Shown: positions 22,215 through 34,316 of the stretch, in pieces
Numbering within the stretch: position 1 is the stretch's first letter
How the letters are laid out: each line of letters opens with the position of its first letter
Assembly (NCBI RefSeq): GCF_000687475.1
Contig: NC_057319.1
Location: forward strand, 5,322,001 to 5,386,000
Direction: 5' to 3'
DNA from: Ustilaginoidea virens
Taxonomy: Eukaryota; Ascomycota; Sordariomycetes; Hypocreales; Clavicipitaceae
Length of the DNA: 64,000 bases
Program-made: the position numbers and the translations under genes
Notes under the pieces: generated by a model
The model's input: the letters and a program-made list of their open reading frames with translations, nothing else
Told to the model about the DNA's origin: nothing
Databases searched by the model: none

Positions 22215-25200
22215 CTAAAGGCTGGTGGTGACGCGGTCTGGGACTCTTGCGCAGCATACCATAAGTTTTAGGCTGGTGCCCGACTGCTCGCATTCTGACA
22301 GCAGAGCCTTGTCGTTCCATATACTCTTGTTGCCAGCGGCGTTCTCATAGCACCTAGTGTACCACCAGCGTCCAACCCGGGTGACCATCCTGGTAATGTT
22401 CTCATCTGCCAAAGGACCATTGTCACTCATCATCTCCGCCAAGCTCGGCCGGCTCCTCTTCTCGCCAGAGTCTTGCTTGTCCTTTTCAACGTGACGAGAG
22501 CGTGTAATGCAAGTGGCTACGGGAATCCCGACACGAGCGGCCTTGATGTTTGAAAAGCCAACCCTGCCCAGCAGCCGCACAACTAGATCAGGGGTAGAGG
22601 CAAAAGTCGCGTCGGGGATTCTTAGTCGTATCTGCTCCTTCAGCCGCCTGATGCTGCGTCGCCCCCGATTGCCCATGTTGTTGAGGTCCGAGTCCAAGAT
22701 GGACAGCTCAATGTAGCCGTTCGGTCGCAGAACCCGCCTGGCTTCGCTCAGTATGTTTCGATAGTGCGACTCGGGCGCAACGACGGGGAATCGGTATACC
22801 AGAGCGTCAAAGCTTTGCGGGGCAAAGGGGAACTTTTCCGAGTGCGACATGTATTGTATTTGGTGGTGGTTTGGGGGGCTCAAAGGAAACCCGGTGGGAG
22901 AATTCCCGAGTTCGGCAGGAAGAGGAGCCCGGGGTGACAGGTTGTAAAATGATGCTCCCGGATACGTCTCGGCGGCGTAAAAAGACCAGTCGTCATTGCC
23001 GAGACCGTCAATCACCAGGACGGAATGATGCTTTAGCGAGTTTTTGGTAGGCGAGAGTCCATGTCGGATGTCGCTGAATAGCACATGGCCAAAGGTTAGC
23101 CACTTGCTAACCGTCATCGATCCAACGCGCAAGTTCACTTGAGCCAGAGGTGATGCGTCGTTTGACGAACACGAAGTACGGTCCGAGAACGTGGTTCGGC
23201 CTGATGATGCACTGTCCCTCTTCAATGCCATCTCTTTCGCGGGTTTCGCTTGCGTGTCACGTTGCACTCTCTTTTGCTTCATAGGAACCGACATGACCGT
23301 CGAAGAAGGGCTTGGCTTTGGCTGCAAGACGGTCCGGATGTGCTCAGTCATGTCAGCGCTGTGGGAGCTGGAGTGGGTGGGTGCTTTCGAGCACGTCGAT
23401 GTCTTGCCGCTATTGGCGGCGATTATGGGAGACTCAAGGGCCTCCTTGCCCTCAGACAACTGATTCAGGTACCTTTCCCAGGGAAATGGGATGCCTTTGG
23501 AGGAGGTAGCGGATTGAGTCCCCTTTGTCGACTCTTCCCCAAGCAGGTCGTTGTATTCATCCCAAACTTCGTCCTCCGCGGGAGGATCGTCTGGCTTGGG
23601 AATGACCGCCGTTGCCGTAGCAAAGGGATTCGCTGCTCCGGAGCTACAGGAGCTGGCGTAGATCGTGCCGTTTGAGTTCTTTCGGGGTGAGAAGGATAAA
23701 AACTCCTTGTCTGTTTGTCCGGGGCCGGGTGACACCGTCTGACTCGAGTTCCCGTGCAATACCGTGACAGTCCTGCTCTCAGGAGATGTCCGATCTCCTG
23801 CTGTTGAATCGGGAGGAGGCGTTGTTAGCTTGGGTGGAGTGGGACCTGTAGCAATCGATTCTGGGTCGTGTATTTCTGTCCGAGGTTTAACTCCTGGCTG
23901 AGGGCTTGCCCAAAACGGCTTGGAAAAGCTTCGAGGTGAGCCAGTCTCTGATCGCGTCTTGACGACGGGTGGAATCCTGCCAACTTGCGGAAGGCGGCTC
24001 CTTTTGCCACCGACGTACGGTGCTTCTGCCATGGTGCGACCAAACCAATCCGTTGCCGAAGAGGAGCCAAGCGTTGTGTTGGACAAGTGGTTGGGTGAAG
24101 CATGCCACAAAATTGGTGGTGCCGAATCAACTCTTGAGTCGCCAAGACAAGTTTGCGGCAATGAAAACTTTTCACCATCGTTGTTGACAAGTCTCGGCGA
24201 CTTTCTGTAGACATCCGCATCCCTCAAGACTTCCTGGATATCGGTGGGTTCGATTTCATCCCGTCCAGACGCATCAAGAATGGCGTAAAATGCAACAGGG
24301 CGCTTCTCAACCATCTTGAAATGAGCTCCCACCTGCTCGATCCCTTTTGCTGTTTTGTCATTGGCTTGGCCTTGCGAGCGGCCAAAGAGATTCCATTTGT
24401 ATTTTCGGGGTGACTGTAGCTTCTTCTGTAGCTTCTTGGACGCGTCTGAGTCCCGGGATAGATCTCGGTGCAGGTCATTGAAGGATTCATCTGACAAGAT
24501 GCTCGTATCCAAACTCGTCATGGGTGGCGAAGGTGTGTGCACGCTTGTGTCAATGGGTTGAGGAAGGCGCAGCGGGTTGTCGGGGGAGGATCTTAGCCTA
24601 TGAACAGAGCGCCTGAAGGCGAGTGTCGACTCCATAGCGACTCTCTCGGACTGGCTGCCTTGAGAAGCTCGACGTAAAGTCGGCCCACGAGTTGCAGCGG
24701 ACGCTCCAGTTGGCGATGCCGGATGGTGCCTAAAAATGGATGAGCCCTCAGAAGAAACTTTGGAATCGGTACTTGGCCGACCCATTATGCTCTGATTGCT
24801 CCCAGAGCGGAAAAGTTCCGAGCTTGCGTTTCGATTCTGAATCACCTCTCCGCCAGAGATAACGACGGGGTTCATTCTGTCAGCCAGGAAAGAGTCCGAG
24901 CTACCAAGACTAGAACAAGACGCCAAAGGATCTGTGACACTACGGGGTAACGCTGGGCCGCTGCCACTTCGCCTTCGAACGGCCCCGACACGACCGTAGC
25001 CCTCGTGACCAGTACCCGCCACCGGCCCTTTTCTGCTTGATTTCCCGTGTTTGCTGTCGGTGCGTCCTTCGATGCTTGCGGTGTTGTCGGACGAGCCCGC
25101 CTTTTTTCTGCCAAAGAAGAGAAATCTGGTCTTTGAAGAAGATTGTGTGCTGGATGACGGAGCCGCCGGGGGCAAAGTCCTTGACTTTTTTTCTATACTT

Positions 25201-26714
25201 GTTCGGGTTTTCAAGGGCACAATGGCGCCGTCGCGAGCAGATCCAGAGATGTCCGAGGCGGACCCGGTATGTTTGATGCATCTTGGGGAAGTCGTTGGTC
25301 CGGGTGTTGTCGCCCCAAGGGTGGTATTGTTGCGACCCTCCGAGGCACGCACGGTAGATGTCAGGTTACTTTGTATTACGGGTGTGACGCTGAGCAATTG
25401 TGACTTCATATCCGGGGTGTTGTGCCGACTAGGGCGAGCTGGAGGGGCTGCCTGAAGTGTCTGCGAGGACGGCACGAAAGAGCTAACCATTGGGGCATTG
25501 CTTTCCCCAGTGGCTTGAGATCTACTTGCTTCAGTGGCATCTTTGGTCGCTGATTTGCCGAGTTTCTGCGAAGACTTCCTAGGTGGCGGGCTTGGGGGCG
25601 GAGGTGGCAGATGCCTACCTTTTGCTCCTTTCTTTCTCGTGTCCCTCTCCCCTTCTTTGACCGTCGAGTTTGAGGAGGATGATGTGACAGATTCTCTGAC
25701 AGCTGCCAGTCCATGGAGATCAACTGCCTCTGTGTCCAGTTCGTTGGAAAGGCTTCCAGCCCGTCTTCTCGTAACAGGAGGCCTAGTTGTAGTCGCACTG
25801 GGCAGCCGGCCATTCCTGTGGGAGGCTCCAATGCGGCTCGGAGCGACAAAAACAGGCGACTGCGACGAAATTGACGTAGGTGTAGTGTCTCGACTATAGG
25901 GCCCCGGACCAGGAGATTCGGAGAACTTGGTTGAAGGACTGCCACTCACGGCACTTACCTGGCTGCTTCCTCCGGAGAAGAGCAACGATCCAGGTGTTGG
26001 TGGAGGAAGGTCATCTGTCGTCAATCGGTGTGGAACATCAATGTCATGTCGCCGAATCGAGTACTCCGGACGTTGGAAATCACGATAGCGATCCAGTTCC
26101 GGATATATCATCGGGGGCTGTGCCAACATCTTTTGAGTCTCGACTTCCTCTTTTACTCGCGTCCCTGCTGAGCTCTGGGTACCTTCTCGCTCATGCCCAT
26201 GGCTCAGTCCTGGTTTGGGCGAGCCCGGGAAGTGGTGTGTTGAGCCTGACGACAAACTTGTGCTCCCCGGGTCCTTGTGCGACGACGCGGTATTTCGAGC
26301 GACGGAGGGTCTAGTCCTCTTGTACAATGGGTGGGTGGCCCTTGAGGTGCTGTCGAACAATCTGCCTGAAGATGAAGAGCCGGATCCCGCTGGATGATGT
26401 GACGCTGCGAAGTCTGATGATGATGCCCTACCGCCTGTAGTTCGTGATGACCTGGGTTCTGTGTCGGGGAGTGATTTAGCAGACGACGTCGGGAAGACGG
26501 AAACCCTGGAAACCGGAACCTGTGGACCTCTGGTTGATGGCTTTGGCGTAGATGCTACTTGTCTCTCCGAACGAGGCAACTCAGCATCCTTTGACACGGA
26601 CCAATCTACCCATCTCGGTATGGAACCACCAGGCCATTCGTCTTGGCTCTTCTTGGAACCATACCCGCCCAACGGCCTAGCCGAGAGGCTATAGCCCGGT
26701 TTCATTGATGGCAT
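22215..26714 (-). CDS. Large disordered protein with C-terminal methyltransferase-like domain
   Basis: A single 4500-bp exon encodes 1499 residues from the ATG at 26714. The frame stays open for 11 more codons upstream and ends in a CTCCAG that could be a 3' splice site, so a 5' exon is possible. Residues 1 to about 1195 are rich in Ser, Thr and Pro and probably disordered. A conserved-looking patch lies near 780-850 (HFKMVEKRPVAFYAILDASG). Residues about 1200-1450 have the order of elements of a class I SAM methyltransferase: β1 VLVIDGLGNDDW, a FDALVYRFPVVAPE segment, EARRVLRPNGYIELSILDSD as motif III, and a C-terminal subdomain. The glycine-rich motif I (usually a GxGxG) and the acidic residue after β2 are absent, with NLSP where DLSP is usual. 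It may be a pseudoenzyme or a scaffold. I know no named homologue. Confidence 0.8.
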   Translation of the reverse strand: MPSMKPGYSLSARPLGGYGSKKSQDEWPGGSIPRWVDWSVSKDAELPRSERQVASTPKPSTRGPQVPVSRVSVFPTSSAKSLPDTEPRSSRTTGGRASSSDFAASHHPAGSGSSSSGRLFDSTSRATHPLYKRTRPSVARNTASSHKDPGSTSLSSGSTHHFPGSPKPGLSHGHEREGTQSSAGTRVKEEVETQKMLAQPPMIYPELDRYRDFQRPEYSIRRHDIDVPHRLTTDDLPPPTPGSLLFSGGSSQVSAVSGSPSTKFSESPGPGPYSRDTTPTSISSQSPVFVAPSRIGASHRNGRLPSATTTRPPVTRRRAGSLSNELDTEAVDLHGLAAVRESVTSSSSNSTVKEGERDTRKKGAKGRHLPPPPPSPPPRKSSQKLGKSATKDATEASRSQATGESNAPMVSSFVPSSQTLQAAPPARPSRHNTPDMKSQLLSVTPVIQSNLTSTVRASEGRNNTTLGATTPGPTTSPRCIKHTGSASDISGSARDGAIVPLKTRTSIEKKSRTLPPAAPSSSTQSSSKTRFLFFGRKKAGSSDNTASIEGRTDSKHGKSSRKGPVAGTGHEGYGRVGAVRRRSGSGPALPRSVTDPLASCSSLGSSDSFLADRMNPVVISGGEVIQNRNASSELFRSGSNQSIMGRPSTDSKVSSEGSSIFRHHPASPTGASAATRGPTLRRASQGSQSERVAMESTLAFRRSVHRLRSSPDNPLRLPQPIDTSVHTPSPPMTSLDTSILSDESFNDLHRDLSRDSDASKKLQKKLQSPRKYKWNLFGRSQGQANDKTAKGIEQVGAHFKMVEKRPVAFYAILDASGRDEIEPTDIQEVLRDADVYRKSPRLVNNDGEKFSLPQTCLGDSRVDSAPPILWHASPNHLSNTTLGSSSATDWFGRTMAEAPYVGGKRSRLPQVGRIPPVVKTRSETGSPRSFSKPFWASPQPGVKPRTEIHDPESIATGPTPPKLTTPPPDSTAGDRTSPESRTVTVLHGNSSQTVSPGPGQTDKEFLSFSPRKNSNGTIYASSCSSGAANPFATATAVIPKPDDPPAEDEVWDEYNDLLGEESTKGTQSATSSKGIPFPWERYLNQLSEGKEALESPIIAANSGKTSTCSKAPTHSSSHSADMTEHIRTVLQPKPSPSSTVMSVPMKQKRVQRDTQAKPAKEMALKRDSASSGRTTFSDRTSCSSNDASPLAQVNLRVGSMTVSKWLTFGHVLFSDIRHGLSPTKNSLKHHSVLVIDGLGNDDWSFYAAETYPGASFYNLSPRAPLPAELGNSPTGFPLSPPNHHQIQYMSHSEKFPFAPQSFDALVYRFPVVAPESHYRNILSEARRVLRPNGYIELSILDSDLNNMGNRGRRSIRRLKEQIRLRIPDATFASTPDLVVRLLGRVGFSNIKAARVGIPVATCITRSRHVEKDKQDSGEKRSRPSLAEMMSDNGPLADENITRMVTRVGRWWYTRCYENAAGNKSIWNDKALLSECEQSGTSLKLMVCCARVPDRVTTSL

Positions 26715-29700
26715 GCTGATCCAAGCAGTCTGGAGTATACCAATCACTCAAGACACACATCTGCATAATCGTAAGAATTTCATGTGTTTCTGACTTGAGG
26801 AGACCAGACCGGATGCTCAGTGTGAGAGACTTCAAGAAAGGTCAATTTCAAGATCAATGACCATAATGGCAGGGGCTGGTGGCCGATTTGGAAGAAAGCT
26901 AGATTGCTGGTAGCCAATATGGTGGATGATAAAGAGTCTGGACTTGTTGACAGGGTTCTTTGATTTGCTAGGTAGGAGGGTGTTGAGAGGCACCTAACGG
27001 CGGTTCTAAACTTGAGTCGTATTTACTCCGTAGCGTACACTCAAGCTGAGTCGTCCCTGCAATCGTGGCCTTGCCGTCTGTTTGCCGAGGGAGCTGATTG
27101 ACCGGGGTCGGGAAGAAGAAGGAAGCAAACCTAGCAAGTGAAACAGACAAAGGAAAGAAGAGTCAGGTTGAGGAAGACTTGAGCAAGAAAGCAGAGGATC
27201 CTCGTACGAGAAGAGCATGAACAAGGATCAAATGGGGTTCTGGGTGGTGTGGAGGGGGACGGGATGGTGGAAAGGGTCCATATATGGATTATGGGGGCGC
27301 ACGTCTACTAAGTGGTGACGGATGCTCTCTCGTCCGGCTCTTGTCCAAAATACTTGGAGTGGGGAAGAAGGCCTAGGATGTAATTGCCCGGCTAGACTTG
27401 GTCTCGTCGGGGTTCATGCGTGTGACGAGAATAGCATCAGCGGGAGAGTCCAGGGGTGACGGCTGCAGGTGCAGTGTCCGCGATCTGTGTGATGGAAGAG
27501 GCCATCAATACACGAGTGCAGGAATAGAGGAGCAGCCAGGTGGTTAACAAGGCAGGCGGTCGACAAGATCATCGATCCACACGGACCGGACGTACTCGGC
27601 ACACGAGACAGAGCCAGCTGAATGGGACGGAGATGGCCAAGTGCCAGCGGCGAAGACCCATGGACAGTAGTAGTTGAGTCCAGGAGCCTCAGAGTCGGAG
27701 CCAGGGACTCGGGGAAGCAGGCGAGACTCCGTGAGAGTACTCGCGTACTTTTGACTTTGTTGTCATGGCTTGTCCATGGCTTGGCCAGAGGCGCGTGGGA
27801 GCTTTGCAGCAACCCCTGCCTGCATCTGGCCCATCAAAAGCAACGTTGGAAGTCGGGAGACGCTCGATTATCATGTGGGAAGCCAGGAGCACGCGCTGGC
27901 ACCCTGCCATAGGCCATGGGTACGGCAAGCCAGGCAGCTTGCCCCCTTGGATTGGGTGAGGGCCAAAGGAGATCAAGGTAACCCTGGGCCGGACCGTCCG
28001 TTGCGTCGTCGGGTCTGGGACCTGGGACCCAGGCCAATGCCGTTTGTCGCGGAGAGAGCTGCGCTGCGCCGCAATGGACGTCCGTCTGTGGTTTGAGCAG
28101 GGAAAGGGAAAAAAAAAAAAAAAAAAAAGGTCCAGCGGGCTGCATGTACCTGGGTAGTCTCGAGATGTCGTCCTATGACAACGGACAAGATCCTTGTTCA
28201 GGCTTCGATTGGGTGCCAAGCCCTGGCAAAAGAAGATTGTCAATGCAATACAGGGCCTACCCTCACCGTTTTCGCGGGCAGGTAGCCAAGTCGTCGAGTG
28301 ATACGATTCCGGAGGATGAATCGATTCGATGCGTCCCCATGCATCCCATTCCCAGCTCAACGATGCCAGGGGGCGGGGAGGGGTCTTGCAACGGATGTCG
28401 AGTGATGATTGAAAAGTTGCCTGCCAGGAGGGGGGAAGAAAGCTTGGGCTTGGTGGATACCCACGGGCCGCCAGTGCTCAGCGCCAAGTGCCAAGTGCCA
28501 GTGCCAAGTGCCAGTGCCAGTGCCAGTGCCAGAGCCACTTGCCACCAACGACTGCAGCATCTGAGGGACCAATCTGGTAGGTGGCAAGCCACTAACGAGG
28601 CGGGGAGGGGTGGCGTTGCCCGCCCGTCCGCCACCTTTGTGGGCCTCGCAGACCAGAGACCAGAGGAAAAGTCTGGTTTTGCTCGGCCAGTGCCGGGAGG
28701 GCACACCATCGCCGTGCGGCACTTGGATGGGACGGGACCAGACCAGACCAGACCAGGCGCTTGTTTTGAGGCCTGAAGGCGTCCGTCAACGGTGCTAATG
28801 TTGTCTGCTATGTACCTGATGTGTGTAGCAAAAAGCACACTGGCGGGCATGTGACCTGGCGGCACACGGTGAAGGCCGCTGCCATGCCCAAGCTGGCGCC
28901 CAAGCAGGCGCCCAAGCACAGAACCAATCCATATGCAACTTGGGTTTGACAATGGCGGCAAGACTACCATAGGAGCGACGACGACGAAGATGGAGATGAA
29001 GCTGCTTCGGGCAGGATATGTTGACTGTTTGGACAGAATGAAGCTGCGGATGCGGGCTCCGGAGCAGGCTTCAAGCGGCTCACTGATCAAGCAGGACCTT
29101 CTTCCGCCTCCTACTTGATTTTTTTTATTTTTTTTTTTTATTTTTTCCTTTTTCTCAGTCCATTCCGCAGCCCGCATTGTTCATTTTAGCGCCCATGTCT
29201 GAGACATGCGTGCGTGACCTGCATGTCTCATTCGACTGGCTCTCCGACAGGACGATCTGGGATTCAATGTCGTCGTGCCCTGGACGCCAAGACTCTGTTT
29301 GGGCGGGCCTGCCAACATGGGCGCCACTACGGCCTACTCCGTATTCGACTCGAAGGACTATTATGTACATATGTACCATTGTTGAACTCGCGACGGACTG
29401 CGATATGAAGAATCGTTCAAACGCATCGTGCACGTGTTGCGCACCAAGCCAGGAAAGCTGGCGCGCCTAGCCCCTCCCCTAACAGCGAGCGACCACTTGT
29501 TGGCTTAGGACTGGTACCTCTGGCCTTGGAAGACGCTTTCCACAGCCCACCAAACCTGTATGTATGTACCGTACTGTCAATGATTGCAAAAGCAAAAAGG
29601 CTTATGCAGGCCATGCATGACGACGCGGGCAGCAAAGTCTCGCATCGGCGAGTTGCATCGCAGTGGAACGCCTTGCGTGCATTGCATGTACCCATGGATA

Positions 29701-32700
29701 TGTTTGCCCACGGCGGAGCTGCGCCAGTGTATGTTGACATCAACAATTGACGGCACGACGGGCTGCTGGGGAGGGGGGAGGAGGGGGCAAGCTCAGTGGG
29801 CAAGCTCAGTGCTCCTTTGGGCTGCGCTGCTGCTGGCGCCTGTTGGCTGGCGTCTGGTGGCGGCTGGCCAAAGATTGATGGCCACATGCACATAACCGAC
29901 CGTCTGGTCTCGGTGGCTCTGGCTGTCTCTCGCCTCTTGTTTGGACTTGGGCCGCGCAAAAAGTTCCCTCGTCTTGCCCGTCTCGAAATCGAAACTTTTC
30001 CCCGGCCGCCCATTCGCTGAGCCTCCGCTGAGCCTCCGTAATCGCTCTGGGGAAGCGGGCCCGTCCCCCATGTTTGGGCCGTGTCGACTGGCTGCGCGGG
30101 CAAGTCGATTTCCATCCAATGAGATTCCTGTCGACGTCCGTCCTGTGATTGCATTCCTGTCGCTCCGCTTACGCTTACTTGCGCTCGCCCTCTTGCATTG
30201 AAGCGCGATGACGAGATGTGCCGTCTCTTTTGGCCACGCTTCGACGGAGCACCCAGTGCGCGAGACTGGATTTTGTCTCGAGCGCCTGACTCGTCCGCCC
30301 GGTCCCACCAAGCAAAAGGCTACTGACACAGCTGAAAGCTGCAGGTCCTAGAGCGGCCCATCGACTCATGCACATGCTGCGTCCAAAGCCGGCTGGCTGG
30401 GCTACCTGTGGTCGTGGTCGTGGACCTTTTTCCTTGCGTGTGCTTTTTTTTTTCCTTTCTTTTTTTTCTTTTTTTTTCCCCCTTACACCATCCATGGGTG
30501 GTAAGAGCCACGACGTGCATATCGGGGACGGCGGGAAGAGTGGGGAAAAGGGGAGGCAGCCATGCTTCGCCACAGCCGTGGAAACCGAGGCTAGGTGACG
30601 TGGCGTGGCACAGCTCAGCCACGTCTCGTTTCTGCTTAGACTGGTCAACCGTTGGAGCTTAAAATATCGTGGTCAAGTTGCCAATCTTGACCGTCATTGT
30701 GGCACGCCGCCCCCCTAGTAGTAGGCTAGAGGCTAGAAGCTATGTACGTCGAGTCAATAGCAGCTAAAAGCCAGACGACCAGGGCTCTCTGCTGGATTTC
30801 TCGCCGTGCTATAACCGAAAGATGACTCAGGTCGAGAATATTACACCCCCCCCCGGGGGGCCCCCCTTGTCCCCTTGTCCATGCAACATGCAACGTCCAG
30901 TATGCAGGCAAGTCGAGAAAGGGATTGGTTCTTACATCATCATTGGCAGCCAGGCATCGGGCGACTGGTTTCGAACCTCTTTGGCTCGAACCCATGGGCT
31001 GCAGCGCAGCGGTGCAAGGCATATTCGCAAAGTCCCTGGGGTTTTCTGGCTCCCTCCTTCGTTTGTCCCTCGCATCCGCGCCGATGCACGTGCTTGTCCC
31101 AAGACTCGAGAGCGCAACGTGAGTTCATTATAGCCCAGCTCACCTTGATGTCCCCTGCTGCTACCGGTACAGCGGTGAGATGTGGCGCCTGTTGGCGGTG
31201 AAATGGGATTGACGTTGGCCACTGGTGGCTTGGCAGCGCACCCGGCGCACAACAAGCGGGACAAGCGCGCTGTTGTCCAGGCTCCAGACTCACGACTCAC
31301 GACTCCAGGCCGTCAGAGCTGCCCTGCCTGCCCTTTGTGGTTTCGCGCAGGATGCCAGCGGTAAGAGCCGGCTTGCGCTCGTAGCCATCACCGACTTGGC
31401 GGACTTGCTTTGCCCGCCATCTCGGCACTTGCGGGCCTTGTTGTCTCACTCGTCTTTCCTGCTTGGCCCGTGCCGTGGTGGTCATGACGCCCTCGACATG
31501 CGTCGGCACGTGCCTCTCAACTCAACTTGAGAACAGCCTCACGCCCATCGCCATCCCAGCTACCGAGTACGCAACCGGTCGGCTTGTTGGATTCCGGAAG
31601 CTACCGGGTTCTTCCGGGCCCTCCGTCCAGCGCCCGCCGGCGGCCATGGAACCACTCTCCTCCGCAGGAACGTGTTGTCCAGCAGAGAGCCGTGATGCAA
31701 CGCAACCCCCCCCCCCCCCCCCCGGGGGGTAACTCGAGAGCCGTACAAGGTGCAAGGAACAGCTTCGTTCTAGGCAAACGCGCCGAGCAGACCAGGCAAA
31801 ATCCAGGTCCGTCGGGTCATCATCCACCTCACCGTTCTCCTCAGCATGCTGACCCGGCGCCGACAACCCTCGCCTCGAGCTGACAGGCACAGCAGCCTCC
31901 ACTCCCTCCCCAAGCCCTGGATCCGGAGAACCATGGTGCGGTGCGTACTACTCCGTACACGTAGCATTTCCGTCTTGCGGGACGAGCCACAGCCGCCCGG
32001 CAAAAAAGCAAGCGCTGGGGACGATGCGAGAGCAAGGGGGATTGCAAGTGCCCGCCGACACCAAAAGTACTACGCGCCAGTCATTTCCGGTGCGGAAACG
32101 GCCATGTCGGTGGCGATGCCCGGATATGTCTGCTGCTGCCGCTGCTGCTGCCGCTGCTGCTGTTGTTGTTTTCCCTACCGCACCGCTGCCAGCAGGCGTC
32201 ATGGACTGACGAGGGGCCCAGCTCTCAAGTCGACAGCGTAATGGCATGCCATGCATCCTGTCCTCCCAGCGGATCCGTGTTTCCCGAGCTTCCACAAAGT
32301 TCACGCCACGACATGGATGCCACAGCTCACGCGTAGTCACACCACTGATCATGGCCAGACGCTGTGCAACTCAACTCCATGGAGAGACCCGTCGAGCACG
32401 ACGCCGTCCGTCAGCGCTGGGACGCAGCCAGACCCCCAGACAACGCACGCAGCTCCCTGCTGCTCCGGGGAATCGAAACCACCAAAAAAAACACCATGTC
32501 CTCCGCGCCAGCGCCATCCGCAACAGCACCGTCGAATCTGAACCCCCCCCCTGCCAGCAGCGACGGGACAGGCGCGGGCCTTGCTGCATCAGCTACACGC
32601 ACAACACAAGACCCCGCGTAGTACCCGCGACCGCGACTCGGGACGTCGTTTAAGAAAATCACGCGGCCTCGTCAGCTCCAAGCCGTCGCGGCGGAATACA

Positions 32701-33446
32701 GCTTCGGCCTGGCAGCCATGGTATGGGAGGGGGGAGGAGGGGGAGGGGGGCGGTAGCAAGACAGGCCGTCGGGAGAGAAAGCCCAAAGGAGGTAGCTCGG
32801 GTCTATTTCCCTGTCCTTGACTGACGGAGGGGGGAAGAGTGCGGGCATGGACGGATCTTGATTCGCCTGGTGCAGCGGTGCTCGACAGAGCCGTCGTCGA
32901 CCCCGGCCTGGAAAACGCACCGACGCCCTCTGGAAGGCGGGCCGAAGGAGAACACTTCCGTGTTTAATAAACATGGTGTTCTGCAACAAGGGGCTTCTAG
33001 CTGCGGGTTCCTGTTGTCGATTGCTGCCGAGGTCGACCGTTGACCTGCAGTCTGGCAGATTGTGCGCCACGAACCCGTGAACCTGTAGAGCAGTTGACAT
33101 TTGAGGAGCCGGCGTCAAACAAGGTTTGAAGATTTTTCCACGGAACAAATTAACCTATTGTTCGGCTCAACTGCCCATACAACGCCGGTAACCAATGTAC
33201 CTTGTTCTAATGCTCAGCGCAGCAAAAACCACTGTTCCAACCCCCCGGCTGCTTTCTCAATGCCGTTGACTGCTGATGGTAATTGCCCTTTGAAGGGCGA
33301 AAGAAAAAAAAAAAAAAAGAAAAAAAAAAACACAAAAGAAAGAAAATGGAAAAAAAAAAAAGTCATTATTTGTGCTACAAGTGTCATGACCATTTGCCCC
33401 CCCAACAAACGGAAACAATTCCCAGCGTGGGTATTAAAGGCACCAT
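26715..33446. other. Long gene-poor spacer
   Basis: No recognisable gene in 6.7 kb. About 26715-27300 is the likely promoter of the methyltransferase-like gene. Simple repeats include an A-run at about 28110-28128, a GCCAGT/GCCAAGT tract at about 28484-28545, GACCAGACCAGACC at about 28737-28760, T-rich sequence at 29118-29156 and C- or A-runs at about 30845, 31709-31724 and 33301-33360. TACTCCGTA motifs occur at 27024, 29335 and 31949. Open frames of 200-300 residues on the minus strand (28263-29177 and 29417-30154) are low complexity and overlap others, so I do not call them genes. Confidence 0.5.
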
Positions 33447-34316
33447 CTAGGCGGTTGCGAATCTGGCTGCTCTCTTATCAGCCTTGGCCCTCTCGGCGGC
33501 ATCATCCAGGACACCACCGACGCGCTGGCGGTTTCCGCCGTATCTGGTGACCCGGCCGTGATGACCTCTTCTATCGAGACTCTGCCGCTTGAACGGGCGG
33601 ATTCCCTCGCCGTCGCCGCGAGCGCCGCGGCCGCGCTTCAGCGGTCGGTCGGGGAGCGCAGAGTCGAGGCCCGAGGCCAGGTCGTTTTGGGCAAGGCCGA
33701 AGCGCTTGGCTCGTTCGGCGCGCTGCCTGGCCTCGTCGTCTTGTTCGATGCCGAATCGCTTGGCGCGCTCGGCACGCCGAATGGCCTCCTCATCCGCGGC
33801 GCTGGACGCCAAGCCTATGGCGTACGAGGGCGCAGCGACATCGGCCTCGGTCGGTTCTCCCGCCGAGGTGGGGGCCCTCGTCGCGTCCTTGTTCTTCTTG
33901 CTCGCAGGCGCCGCTGCCGCTGGCTTGGGTTCGGCGGCGGACACGGGCTTCGCACCGGCTGTTTCGGGTGGCGCGGCTTCATCGTCGCTGCCGTCGCTGT
34001 AGCTGACTTGATCTTCCTCGGCATCTGGGAAAGGGCACGTCAGCGCTTGGGGGGATGGTTCACGTCGCAGCGCACTGCCAGGGGGGGGGCCGCAGCGAGG
34101 CGCGTTTTCCCCCGTCACGTCCGACGGACACCGGGCTGCTGTACCTGCCTTGGCCGCGGCGGCGCGGGCGGCGGCGAGCTTGGCGGCGGCGGCGATCTTG
34201 TCGTCGTCTTCCTGCAGTCGCGCAATCAACGCCTGCTTGTTCCCGGACTGCTGAAGCTTTCGCCGCCCTAGCAGCCCTTTCAGATCGGGAACCTTGAGAG
34301 AGTTGTAGTCCGTCAT
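33447..34316 (-). CDS. SAP-domain RNA/DNA-binding protein, Tho1/CIP29 type
   Basis: Two exons, 34316-34145 and 34024-33447, are separated by a 120-bp GT-AG intron (34025-34144) with a CTGAC branch site. Together they give 249 residues. Residues 4-38 form a SAP domain (YNSLKVPDLKGLLGRRKL then QQSGNKQALIARLQE), the helix-turn-helix found in chromatin and RNA-processing proteins. An Ala-rich helix and an acidic segment follow. Two copies of RAERAKRFG lie in the second half, followed by a basic tail with RPLKRGRGAR and RPFKRQSLDRR. This order matches yeast Tho1 and animal CIP29/SARNP, which act in mRNP assembly and export with the TREX machinery. The intron reading is supported because unspliced sequence would insert Pro/Arg-rich residues unlike the family. 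Confidence 0.88.
   Translation of the reverse strand: MTDYNSLKVPDLKGLLGRRKLQQSGNKQALIARLQEDDDKIAAAAKLAAARAAAAKAGTAARCPSDVTGENAPRCGPPPGSALRREPSPQALTCPFPDAEEDQVSYSDGSDDEAAPPETAGAKPVSAAEPKPAAAAPASKKNKDATRAPTSAGEPTEADVAAPSYAIGLASSAADEEAIRRAERAKRFGIEQDDEARQRAERAKRFGLAQNDLASGLDSALPDRPLKRGRGARGDGEGIRPFKRQSLDRRGHHGRVTRYGGNRQRVGGVLDDAAERAKADKRAARFATA

Noticed and set aside
28263..29177. 304-residue minus-strand frame
   Set aside because: Low complexity, crosses GCCAGT and GACCA repeats, no domain or splice support.
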